From an uncultured Oscillospiraceae bacterium (GTDB lineage: Bacteria > Bacillota > Clostridia > Oscillospirales > Oscillospiraceae), in assembly GCA_934572365.1 (NCBI GenBank), contig CAKTKX010000026.1, forward strand, positions 1 through 11,758: 11,758 bases of DNA. Direction: 5' to 3'. Positions within the stretch are counted from its first letter, which is position 1; each line of letters starts with the position of its first letter. Shown here piece after piece: positions 4,476 through 11,627 of the stretch. Below the pieces are notes generated by a model. It was not told where the DNA came from, did no database searches, and saw only the letters and a list, made by a program, of their open reading frames with translations. The position numbers and the translations under genes are program-made.

Positions 4476-5929
4476 TATTTCACATCCCCCACAAACATAT
4501 AGGCGCCGTTCTTATTCAGAAGAATTTCGGTTTTCTCCTTGCCCAGCTCTTCTTCCAGCAGCGCCGTGACACGGGTCTCGCAATAGCCGCCCTGGCAGCG
4601 TCCCATGGTCGCCCGGGTGCGGTATTTCATGCCGCTGACCGTGGACACCCCAAGGATATTGTGGGCAGCCTGCTTGATCTCGGCCTTCGTCACACACTCG
4701 CAGCGGCAGAAAATCTCGCCGTAATCGGGATCCTGGGCAATCAGCGCCGCCTGCTCCTCCTTGCTCTTTTCCGCGAAGCGGACAATGCCCTTGCGGATGG
4801 GGTTGAACGCCGGGTCGGGCGTCAGAGTCTCCTGCTCCATCACCTTCTGCACAACACGTCTGGCAATGGGCAGGGCGCTGGTCAGGCCGGGAGAGTTGAT
4901 GCAGACCAGATTGACCGCGTGGGGAACTTCCTTTTTGGTCTGAATCTGGAAATCCAGTTCACCGTCACCGTCCGGGTTCTTCACCGTGGGGAATACGCCC
5001 ACGTAGTTGCGGATGTAGTAATCCCGCTTGACGTAGGAGAACAGCTTGTTGCCGTTGCTGCCCAGGACGTTGATCATATCCTGGGTGGCGTCATAGTCCA
5101 GCCGACTGCCGATGTTCTCAATGGAGGGGCCGACCAGGACGTTACCGTCGATGGTAGGCGTCACGTGGACGTCGAAAGCGCCGTACTCGTTGGGCGTGGG
5201 GTAAACCGGCCGGGACAGATGCTTTCCCACCCGCTTGTCCAGAATGATGTACTCGCCTTTGACTCTGTCCGGCGTATACGCGCCGAAGCCCAGCCACTGG
5301 GACACCTGGTAGGCATAGATACCGGCGCAGTTGATCACCCAGCGGCCGGTGAAATCCTCCTGGGTCGTATGCACCGTAAAGCTTCCGTCCGCTTCCCGGC
5401 AGATGCCGGTGACGGCGTGGTCAAAATAGTATTTTGCCCCGTTCATGACCGCGTTCTCCGCCAAGGCGATGGTATAGGTGAAGGGACACAGAATACCCGC
5501 GGTGGGTACCAGCAGGGCAAACTCCCCCTCCGCGCTGGGTTCAATTTTTTTCAACTCCTCATGGTCGATCATCCTGAGACCCGGGATGCCGTTGTCCAGA
5601 CCCCGCTGGTAGAAATTTTCCAGGCGCTTGTGCTCCTCATCTCCGAAGCCGACGATCAGCTTTCCGCACCGCCTAAAGGGTACGTCCAGCTCCGCCGCCA
5701 CGGTCTCGAATTCCGCGTTGCCCTCCATGGAGCAGATCGCCCGGAGGGTGCCTTTTTCGTGGAGGATGCCGGAGTGCAGCAGTCCGGTATTCCGCCCGCT
5801 GGTGCCGTTGCACACGTCCAGCTCCTTTTCCAGCACGCAGATGGAGAGCTTGTATCTGGAAAGCTCCCGGGCTACGGCGCTGCCAATGACGCCGCCGCCG
5901 ATGATCACCACATCATAATTTGTTTTCAT
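4475..5929 (-). CDS. GlpA-like FAD-dependent dehydrogenase with C-terminal BFD-like [2Fe-2S] domain
   Basis: The product is 484 aa. The FAD motif VVIIGGGVIGSAVARELSRY lies at about 7-26, with the DAO-type signature SGRNTGLLHSG downstream. A DAO fold (about 1-390) is followed by a BFD-like [2Fe-2S] domain with CRC at 408-410 and C445-x4-C450 (MGRCQGGYC). The layout matches anaerobic glycerol-3-phosphate dehydrogenase subunit A-like proteins and L-2-hydroxyglutarate oxidase (LhgO)-like proteins of Firmicutes. The substrate is probably a 2-hydroxy acid, an amino acid or a polyol phosphate. A GlpK or GlpF would be expected beside a true glycerol-3-phosphate enzyme and neither is here, so a hydroxy acid is favoured (inference). 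The ribosome site overlaps the larA stop 4 bp upstream. Confidence 0.9.
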   Translation of the reverse strand: MKTNYDVVIIGGGVIGSAVARELSRYKLSICVLEKELDVCNGTSGRNTGLLHSGILHEKGTLRAICSMEGNAEFETVAAELDVPFRRCGKLIVGFGDEEHKRLENFYQRGLDNGIPGLRMIDHEELKKIEPSAEGEFALLVPTAGILCPFTYTIALAENAVMNGAKYYFDHAVTGICREADGSFTVHTTQEDFTGRWVINCAGIYAYQVSQWLGFGAYTPDRVKGEYIILDKRVGKHLSRPVYPTPNEYGAFDVHVTPTIDGNVLVGPSIENIGSRLDYDATQDMINVLGSNGNKLFSYVKRDYYIRNYVGVFPTVKNPDGDGELDFQIQTKKEVPHAVNLVCINSPGLTSALPIARRVVQKVMEQETLTPDPAFNPIRKGIVRFAEKSKEEQAALIAQDPDYGEIFCRCECVTKAEIKQAAHNILGVSTVSGMKYRTRATMGRCQGGYCETRVTALLEEELGKEKTEILLNKNGAYMFVGDVK

Positions 5930-5933
5930 AGCG

Positions 5934-7199
5934 TTATCCCTGTTTCTCCTTCATATTTCCGATCTGGATGGCGCCCATGGGGTAAATGGCCACCAGAGGT
6001 TTCTTTCCACGGTACTTTTCCATAAGCTCCGGCAGGATCTCCTCCCAGCTTGCGTAAATTCTGGGAGTCTGTCCCCGGTAGAACTGACGGATATCGATTT
6101 CGTTCACGCCGTCGGAGCAGATGCAGGTCTGGATGCCGTGGAGCTCCAGCGGCGGAATGTTATCGTCATGGGGAGAAAACAGGCTCATGCCCGGCCCGAA
6201 CAGGGAGTGGAAGCCCGCACCCTCGCTGGCCGCAGTCATGGCTATGATGGTGCCGTCTCTGCGGATGCACTGCTCCTTGTAGTGACCCAGCACGGCAAAG
6301 CAGGTGCCGATCTGAGAATATTCCGTGTCCTTGGGGAAGGCGGAGGAAACCACGATGTCCGCATTTTCCACAAGCTCCGTGTGCAGTGCGTCCATCGCCC
6401 TGCGGCAGGCGGCGCGGTGAGCTTCGATAAAGTGACCGGCAAAGATGTCCGCCACCTCCATTTTGTCGTTCAGCACCACATTGACGATGAAATCCAGCCC
6501 CACTTTGCCTACGATCTGCTCCATGTTCTTTCGCATGGGGTTATCCGGGTCGCAGGTGCTGGTCTTGAAAGACATGCTGGAATTCTGGTCGGCGAACACC
6601 AGAGTGTGGTTGGAATGCAGGGTCTCGATGCCGCCGATCCCGGGGATGACCGCCTTTGCGCCGCCGGAGAAGCCCGCCAGCGTATGGGGAACAATGCAGC
6701 CCACGGCAATGCGCAGGTCGGCATCCATGAAATGCTTGTTGATCTTGATGACCTGCCTGTCGTCCGGGACGGTGACCAGGTCTGCGGAGAAGGGGGAATG
6801 GTTGAGAACCATCACATGCTCGATGACCCAGGAGCCGACCTTGATGGTCATTTCCTGTCGGGTCATGGGGCGGTGTCCGCCCAGGGCGATCAGGACTTTG
6901 ATCTGGGAGTAGTCCATGCCCGCGTCCACCAATTTCTGAATAATCATTGGCAGCAGCAGTGCGCCGGGGGTGGGGCGGGAAATGTCGTCGATGATAATAC
7001 ACGCGCTCTTCTTGTTGGCCGCAAGTGTTTCCAGCGCAGCACTTCCGATGGGGTGATCGATCTTATCGAGAATTTGCTCCTTGGTCAGGGTTTCCAGATG
7101 CTGCATGGCGCAGTAGCGTACATCCCAGTCATCCGGGAACGTCAGGGTTCTTGTGGACTGCTCGTACCACTGTCCCCAAGGTATCTGATACTTCTGCAT
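5934..7199 (-). CDS. LarA-family nickel-pincer 2-hydroxyacid racemase/epimerase
   Basis: The product is 421 aa, a normal length for LarA (DUF2088 superfamily). The residues that in Lactobacillus lactate racemase hold or work with the nickel-pincer nucleotide have counterparts at matching spacing. R75 lies in DDISRPTP and H109 in GGHRPMT. H172 is in PHTLAGFSGG, K182 (covalent lysine, LarA K184) in SGGAKAVIPG, and H198 in HSNH; the 10- and 16-residue gaps H172-K182-H198 equal those of LarA. The enzyme should invert a 2-hydroxy-acid carbon. Family members act on lactate, malate, 2-hydroxyglutarate, phenyllactate or gluconate. The operon favours a sugar acid or hydroxy-dicarboxylate over lactate (inference). 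Cofactor genes larB, larC and larE are not in the window. AGGAGG lies 8 nt before the ATG. Confidence 0.9.
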   Translation of the reverse strand: MQKYQIPWGQWYEQSTRTLTFPDDWDVRYCAMQHLETLTKEQILDKIDHPIGSAALETLAANKKSACIIIDDISRPTPGALLLPMIIQKLVDAGMDYSQIKVLIALGGHRPMTRQEMTIKVGSWVIEHVMVLNHSPFSADLVTVPDDRQVIKINKHFMDADLRIAVGCIVPHTLAGFSGGAKAVIPGIGGIETLHSNHTLVFADQNSSMSFKTSTCDPDNPMRKNMEQIVGKVGLDFIVNVVLNDKMEVADIFAGHFIEAHRAACRRAMDALHTELVENADIVVSSAFPKDTEYSQIGTCFAVLGHYKEQCIRRDGTIIAMTAASEGAGFHSLFGPGMSLFSPHDDNIPPLELHGIQTCICSDGVNEIDIRQFYRGQTPRIYASWEEILPELMEKYRGKKPLVAIYPMGAIQIGNMKEKQG

Positions 7200-7221
7200 G
7201 ATGGATGCCTCCTGTAATTTC

Positions 7222-7239
7222 CCCGCGGCGAACCGCGGG
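7222..7239 (-). other. Intercistronic hairpin before larA
   Basis: Read on the minus strand: CCCGCGG-TTCG-CCGCGGG, a 7-bp all-GC stem with a TTCG loop, starting 1 nt after the Gfo/Idh/MocA stop codon. No T-tract follows, so it is unlikely to be a terminator. It fills most of the 41-bp gap and leaves the larA ribosome site free. An mRNA stability or processing role is possible. Confidence 0.6.
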
Positions 7240-7240
7240 A

Positions 7241-8326
7241 TCAGTATGATATACCGCAGCCGGCGGACGCCGACCGATATATTCCGTCAACGATTCTGGC
7301 AACGGCCAGCGCCTGCTCCGCCGCCGGGTCGACCGTCGCGCCGTCTAAGAGCATGGCAATGACTGCGTCATGCTCCCGCTGGGATGGGCTTTTCGGAACC
7401 GCGCCGGGGGTCAGGCCGCGAAGGGTGTGCTGGATGTCCGTTCTGGAAACGGCCATCCTGTTTCCCAGCTCCTGCACGACGGCGACGCCGTCGGATTGGC
7501 GCAGCTCCAGCCCCGCAGACGTGCCGAACAAATCCACGCTGGCTTCCTTTTCCTCCACCACGTTGAGGGCGTAGGACGCCTCGATAGACAAGGTCATGCC
7601 GTTTTTCATCCGGACAAGTCCGACGGCCAGGTCTTCCACCTCGTATGCTTTCGGATTCCAGCCGCCCCAGTCGTTTGCCACGCTTCCCCTTCGGCCGATA
7701 CAGTCGTAGGCAGTTCCCATGGCATATTCCGGCACAAAGCAGCCGCCGAGCCACAGCGCCAGATCAATGGCGTGGCTGCCGATGTCCATCAGCGGCCCAC
7801 CCCCCTGGGATTTGCGTCCTGCCGCTCCCCAGGTAGGAACCGCCCTGCGGCGCAAGGCGTAGGCTTTTGCGTAGTAGATATCCCCCAGGACGCCCTCGTC
7901 GATCAGGCGCTTTGCGTACAGCGCCTGGTCAGTGTAGCGGTTCTGATAGGAAATGTGGAGCAGTTTCCCACACCTTTGAGAAGTCTCCCACATTCTCTCC
8001 GCGTCGGCAAGGCGGGAAGCCATGGGCTTCTCGCAGATCACGTGCTTTCCACTCTCCATCGCGCCTACCGCATAGTCCGCGTGGGCGTCGTTGGGCGTAC
8101 ACAGGAAGACCAGGTCAATGTCGTCTCTGGCAAACACGTCCTCCGCATTCTCGTAAACAGCGGCATCCGCACAGCCAAACTCCGCCTTGCAGGCCTCCGC
8201 AGGCGCCCGGGAGCGGCTGCAAAGCGCCTTGATATGCACATGCGGGTTAGCGGCGGCCAGGGGGATGTGCTTTTTCCGGGCAATCGCGCCGCAGCCGATC
8301 ACCGCCGCATTCAGTACAGAGTCCAT
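7241..8326 (-). CDS. Gfo/Idh/MocA family NAD(P)-dependent oxidoreductase
   Basis: The product is 361 aa. The N-terminal Rossmann fold has AVIGCGAIA (8-16; G11-x-G13-x2-A16), FLCTPNDAHADYA (74-86) and the catalytic EKP (99-101) in CEKPMASRLADAE. The C-terminal alpha/beta domain contains LMDIGSHAIDLALWLGG with D181 and H185, the usual substrate-binding and proton-relay residues. The family oxidises or reduces sugars, inositols, sugar acids or their derivatives with NAD(P). Position directly after two sugar permeases suggests action on the imported compound, for example oxidation at a ring carbon; the substrate cannot be told. It starts 8 bp after the permease stop with AAGGA upstream, and is separated from larA by a 41-bp gap with a hairpin. 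Confidence 0.92.
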   Translation of the reverse strand: MDSVLNAAVIGCGAIARKKHIPLAAANPHVHIKALCSRSRAPAEACKAEFGCADAAVYENAEDVFARDDIDLVFLCTPNDAHADYAVGAMESGKHVICEKPMASRLADAERMWETSQRCGKLLHISYQNRYTDQALYAKRLIDEGVLGDIYYAKAYALRRRAVPTWGAAGRKSQGGGPLMDIGSHAIDLALWLGGCFVPEYAMGTAYDCIGRRGSVANDWGGWNPKAYEVEDLAVGLVRMKNGMTLSIEASYALNVVEEKEASVDLFGTSAGLELRQSDGVAVVQELGNRMAVSRTDIQHTLRGLTPGAVPKSPSQREHDAVIAMLLDGATVDPAAEQALAVARIVDGIYRSASAGCGISY

Positions 8327-8334
8327 GGCAATCC

Positions 8335-9156
8335 TTACCCCTTCACTGCGCCTGTGGTGACGCCCTGAATGATGTACTTCTGGAAGAAGGTGAACAGCGC
8401 CACCGGAGGAAGAATCCCGATCAGAGACGCCGCCGCCATGATGTGCCAGCGGATGGTGGTATCGCTGAGCATGGAGTAGATTTTCAGCGTCAGCGGATAG
8501 TGGTTGGCGTTGGAAAGCAGAAACAGCGGAATCACAAAATCATTGTAGCTGTTGACGAACACGAAGATCGCGCCCACCGCAATGCCGGGGCCGCTGACGG
8601 GGAGAATGATCCGCACCAGCACGTCCAGATAATTGCAGCCGTCAATCGCCGCCGCCTCGTCCAGGCCCGTGGGCAGCGTCGCAAAGTATCCCTGCAAAAT
8701 GGTGACCACCAGCGCCAGATTGAACGCCGCGAACACGACGACCAGAACCGCTCTGGAGTTCAGAAGCCCTAAGCCGTTCAGTATCTTATACAGGGTGGGC
8801 AGCACCACGATGCCCGCCATCATCTGCGTCAGCATCAGGGCAAAGGAGACTGCCTTCCGTCCGGCGAAGCGATACCGTGCCAGGCAGTAGGCCGCGGGCA
8901 CCGCAATCACGGTGGTCAGTACAGTGGCAAAGGCGGCATACAGGAAGCTGTTCAGCACGTTTCTGCCGATGGACAGGGACGCCTCCCAGAAGTTGCCGAT
9001 GGCAAAATAATGGGGAAACAGCTGCGGCTCCAGCATATTGGCATACGGCGTCAGAGCGACGATCAGAGCGGCATACACGGGCAGCAGCGCGAACACGCAG
9101 AAAATGGCGCACAGAACCCCGCGGATAACCTTAAAGGCAGCAGAAGGCTTACTCAT
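8335..9156 (-). CDS. Carbohydrate (CUT1) ABC transporter permease, MalG-like
   Basis: The product is 273 aa with about six membrane segments, beginning with VLCAIFCVFALLPVYAALIVAL near the N-terminus. The EAA loop that docks to the ATPase is DEAAAIDGCNYLDVLVRIILP (about 166-186), with the conserved G and LP. A short N-terminus, a periplasmic stretch after the first helix and a C-terminal QKYIIQGVTTGAVKG (the family's common F-x-Q-x-x-I/F-x-x-G-x-x-x-GAVKG ending) mark it as the MalG/UgpE-type second permease. The start overlaps the preceding permease stop by 4 bp (ATGA), with AAGGAGG inside the upstream gene, so the two subunits are translationally coupled. No ATPase gene is adjacent; a shared MsiK/MsmK-type ATPase is likely. 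Confidence 0.94.
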   Translation of the reverse strand: MSKPSAAFKVIRGVLCAIFCVFALLPVYAALIVALTPYANMLEPQLFPHYFAIGNFWEASLSIGRNVLNSFLYAAFATVLTTVIAVPAAYCLARYRFAGRKAVSFALMLTQMMAGIVVLPTLYKILNGLGLLNSRAVLVVVFAAFNLALVVTILQGYFATLPTGLDEAAAIDGCNYLDVLVRIILPVSGPGIAVGAIFVFVNSYNDFVIPLFLLSNANHYPLTLKIYSMLSDTTIRWHIMAAASLIGILPPVALFTFFQKYIIQGVTTGAVKG

Positions 9157-10013
9157 GACTTATCCTCCTTATCCATGTTCCAGTAGAGGATGGTGATGAT
9201 CACCAATACGCCGATGGCAATCAGCGACCAGGCCGAGGCCGTCCCCAGATTCTTCATGCCGAACATCTCCTGATAGATGCGCATGGGAAGGGTCTTCGTC
9301 GCGTTGACGGGGCCGCCGCCGGTCATGCCGAAGATGATGTCGAACACCATGAACGTCCACACCGTCAGCACCAGCAGCGTGCTGGAGGTGGTCGTTCGCA
9401 AATGGGGCATGGTGATATTCCAGAAGGCCTGAGAGGGGGACGCGCCGTCGATGGCGGCGGCCTCATACAGATCCTTGGGGATGGTGGTCAGCGCCGAATA
9501 ATAGTTCATAAACGCGAAGGGCATCGCCCGCCAGATACGGGCAATGATAACCGACAGCAGCGCCAGATCAAAGCCCAGGAAGCTGATGGGTTTCTCGATC
9601 AGGCCAAGCTTGCTGAGCAGAACGTTCAGGACGCCGAAATCCGGATTGTATACAAAACGCCAGCAGGAAGCGACAATAATCAAAGGAATGGCATAGGGGA
9701 TCAGATTGATGGAAACCGCCGCTTTTTTCCCCTTAAAATTGCGGTTGCAGAAAACGGCCAGGGCAAGCCCCGCCACCATGGCGGGCAGCACGGAGCCAAA
9801 GGTCCAGATAAGCGTGATTTTGACCGTGGGCCAGATATCCTTGGAAATCAGCTGGAAGTTCTTCATACCGACGAACTTTCCTGCCGAGGAACCGGTAAAG
9901 CCTGTGAAGGCGCTGAACAGCACCGTGACCAGAGAGTAACCGTATACGAAGCAGAGAAGGATCGCCAGCGGAAGTAAGGAAAGCAGAATCCTTCTTCTCT
10001 GTAACTTTTTCAA
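9153..10013 (-). CDS. Carbohydrate (CUT1) ABC transporter permease, MalF-like
   Basis: The product is about 286 aa with six predicted membrane segments. The first is LLSLLPLAILLCFVYGYSLV. The EAA loop YEAAAIDGASPSQAFWNITMP lies at about 183-203, and TGGGPVNATKTLPMRIYQ follows. The start is placed at the TTG at 10013 (MKKLQRRRILL), not at the upstream in-frame TTG at 10076, because GGAGGT stands 7 nt before it and the extra 21 codons would run through the intercistronic hairpin. The basic KKLQRRR before the first helix fits the positive-inside rule. With the next gene it forms the transmembrane channel for the solute captured by the upstream binding lipoprotein. Confidence 0.93.
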   Translation of the reverse strand: MKKLQRRRILLSLLPLAILLCFVYGYSLVTVLFSAFTGFTGSSAGKFVGMKNFQLISKDIWPTVKITLIWTFGSVLPAMVAGLALAVFCNRNFKGKKAAVSINLIPYAIPLIIVASCWRFVYNPDFGVLNVLLSKLGLIEKPISFLGFDLALLSVIIARIWRAMPFAFMNYYSALTTIPKDLYEAAAIDGASPSQAFWNITMPHLRTTTSSTLLVLTVWTFMVFDIIFGMTGGGPVNATKTLPMRIYQEMFGMKNLGTASAWSLIAIGVLVIITILYWNMDKEDKS

Positions 10014-10045
10014 AATAGATACCTCCAATTTGGGAGATTGGGAAA

Positions 10046-10073
10046 TCCGGGCTGGCTTTTCAACCAGCCCGGA
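10046..10073 (-). other. Hairpin between the binding-protein and permease genes
   Basis: TCCGGGCTGG (10046-10055) pairs perfectly with CCAGCCCGGA (10064-10073) around an 8-nt loop. It lies in the 111-bp gap after the solute-binding gene. On the minus strand only a short ATTT follows, so it is at best a weak terminator. In ABC operons hairpins here often protect the upstream binding-protein mRNA from decay, giving more binding protein than permease; that is the likely role (inference). Confidence 0.7.
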
Positions 10074-10124
10074 CAAACCGGTTTCAAGTCAGGGGAAAGC
10101 TGGATATTCTATTGGCTTGCGATC

Positions 10125-11480
10125 TCAGCTGTTTCTGGCGGTAACGCCCTCCACAGCGGCGACAGCGGCGTCCATCGCGCCCTGGGCGTCCAGCTGACCC
10201 AGCAGGAACTGCTGCCAGACTTCCTCAAGCGCCGTATAGTAGGCGGCGGGAGTGGCGCTGTTTCTGCCGATCATACCGAACAGGGAGAATTCCTGAGTCT
10301 CACGGTAGAAGACATCCCAGTAGTCATGCTGGAATGCGGGATCCTCCAGTTCGGAAGCGTACAGAGGACCGGAGCCGTAGACCAGATGGTGCTGCTTCAG
10401 AACCTCGTCGCTCATCAGGTACTCAATAAACTTGGCGGAGGCCTCGGCGGTGGACTCTCTGGTGGCGATCCAGCCGTTGGTGCCTGCCCAGGTAATCTTC
10501 TTGCCGTTGGGGCCGACCGGCAGCTCCGCGATGCCTACGGGGCCGTCCTTGGTGAAGTCCTCCCCGTAACCGGCGATCATGGTGCTCACGGCCCAGGGGC
10601 CTTCGATCAACATACCGACCTGACCGTCGCGCATCAGAGGACGCAGCTCGCCGCGGCCGTATTCGGTGGGAGATTCCTGCACGTAGGGCCACAGCTGCTC
10701 CAGGAATTTAAGCGCTTCCAGACCCTCGGGGGTGTTAAACAGAGGCATGCTGTTGCTGTCCAGAATGGGAGCGTCGGTGGCCTGGTTCAGGAAGCAGCCG
10801 ACAAACTCCTCCAGAACTTCCGCGCCGTTGATGGCGGGAACGCCGATGCCGGGCTTACCGGTCTTTTCCTTGATGGTCTTAGCCGCGTTCAGCAGCTCGT
10901 CCCAGTTGGTGGGAGGTGCGTCAGGGTCAAGTCCGGCTTCCTTGAAGACGTCCTTGTTGTAGTACAGAACGAACGTATCCACCGAGCTGGGGATGTAGTA
11001 CAGTCCGTCCATATCGCCGGGATCGACCAGATTCCACACGCCCTCGGGAATCTTCTTGGTCAGCTCGTCGCTCAGATAGGGCGCCAGGTTTACCAGGTGG
11101 GAATTGGCAGAGGAATCGTGCAGCTTATTGTCCCACCAGAAGATGACGTCAGGCTGCGTGTCGGCTTCAAAATAAGTCGGGTAGGTCTGGATCCAGCCGG
11201 GCCAGGATTCGTACATGATCTCAACGTGGATGTCGGGATTTTCCTTCTCGAAGGCCTCAACGGCAGGCTCCATGAAGGAGGCGACCTTATCCTGATCGCC
11301 CGGACGCAGGACGGTAATGGTCGTCTTTTGGGCAGCGGCGTCACCCGCCGGCTTTTCCTCCGCCTTGGTTTCTCCTGCGGCGGATGCAGCAGGCTGCTCT
11401 GTCGTCTTGCCGTTTCCGCAGGCTACCAGCAGAGAACACAGCATGACCAACGCCAGAAGCAAACTAATCGCTTTTTTCAT
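10125..11480 (-). CDS. Extracellular solute-binding lipoprotein of a carbohydrate ABC transporter (family 1)
   Basis: The product is 451 aa. A lipoprotein signal peptide (MKKAISLLLALVMLCSLLVAC) has lipobox L-V-A-C with the lipidated cysteine at 21, followed by a low-complexity linker rich in A, E, K and T (about 25-50). The mature protein has the family-1 pattern: ITVLRPG ... FEKENPDIHVEI, QPDVIFWWDN, GLYYIPSSVDTFVLYYNKDVFKEAGL (substrate-lobe hinge), GQVGMLIEGPWAVS and AGTNGWIAT. It is anchored outside the membrane and delivers a sugar-like ligand to the two downstream permeases. GGAGGA lies 8 nt before the ATG. The many aromatic residues (W and Y) fit sugar stacking, but the ligand cannot be named. 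Confidence 0.94.
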   Translation of the reverse strand: MKKAISLLLALVMLCSLLVACGNGKTTEQPAASAAGETKAEEKPAGDAAAQKTTITVLRPGDQDKVASFMEPAVEAFEKENPDIHVEIMYESWPGWIQTYPTYFEADTQPDVIFWWDNKLHDSSANSHLVNLAPYLSDELTKKIPEGVWNLVDPGDMDGLYYIPSSVDTFVLYYNKDVFKEAGLDPDAPPTNWDELLNAAKTIKEKTGKPGIGVPAINGAEVLEEFVGCFLNQATDAPILDSNSMPLFNTPEGLEALKFLEQLWPYVQESPTEYGRGELRPLMRDGQVGMLIEGPWAVSTMIAGYGEDFTKDGPVGIAELPVGPNGKKITWAGTNGWIATRESTAEASAKFIEYLMSDEVLKQHHLVYGSGPLYASELEDPAFQHDYWDVFYRETQEFSLFGMIGRNSATPAAYYTALEEVWQQFLLGQLDAQGAMDAAVAAVEGVTARNS

Positions 11481-11526
11481 TTTTTCGTTCCTCCAGTCTT
11501 ATTTTATGGTTCCGGTTTTTATTTTC

Positions 11527-11540
11527 ACGGCCCAGGCCGT
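11527..11540. repeat. Short inverted repeat upstream of the binding-protein gene
   Basis: ACGGCC-CA-GGCCGT is a 6+2+6 inverted repeat located 47 bp before the binding-protein start. It could be a small operator or part of the leader structure. No good promoter is seen next to it, so its role is open. Confidence 0.35.
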
Positions 11541-11564
11541 AATTCCATGCATTGCTGGGGGTCG

Positions 11565-11600
11565 TGCTCTGCCCCCGGAAAGGGGTGCGGGGGCAGAGCA
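11565..11600 (-). other. Strong hairpin between the second DHDPS-family gene and the binding-protein gene
   Basis: TGCTCTGCCCCC (11565-11576) pairs perfectly with GGGGGCAGAGCA (11589-11600) around a 12-nt loop. On the minus strand it begins 27 nt after the DHDPS-family stop codon. No T-tract follows, so it is not a standard terminator. A role as partial attenuator or as an mRNA end stabiliser is possible. Confidence 0.6.
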
Positions 11601-11627
11601 TGGATGAAAGGCACTTGATTGGTTTCC

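Noticed and set aside
2901..4502. 533-codon open frame on the plus strand
   Set aside because: Antisense shadow of the GlpB-like and DUF1667 genes. It has no family motifs, and long antisense frames are expected in GC-rich coding DNA.
4661..6025. 454-codon open frame on the plus strand
   Set aside because: Antisense to the GlpA-like gene, which has full FAD and [2Fe-2S] motifs. The antisense product is H/Q/G/R-rich with no recognisable fold.
6138..7217. 359-codon open frame on the plus strand
   Set aside because: Antisense to larA, whose active-site residues are intact. No ribosome site or motif.
7370..8368. 332-codon open frame on the plus strand
   Set aside because: Antisense shadow of the Gfo/Idh/MocA gene.
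10014..10076. Longer N-terminus of the first permease from TTG 10076
   Set aside because: No ribosome site. The extra residues are translated from the intercistronic hairpin, and the TTG at 10013 has GGAGGT at ideal spacing.
11495..11526. TAAAAT-like -10 just before the binding-protein gene
   Set aside because: No -35 at 16-18 bp, and the start would fall inside the ribosome site.
10038..11618. 526-codon open frame on the plus strand
   Set aside because: Antisense shadow of the binding-protein gene, which has a clear signal peptide and family pattern.
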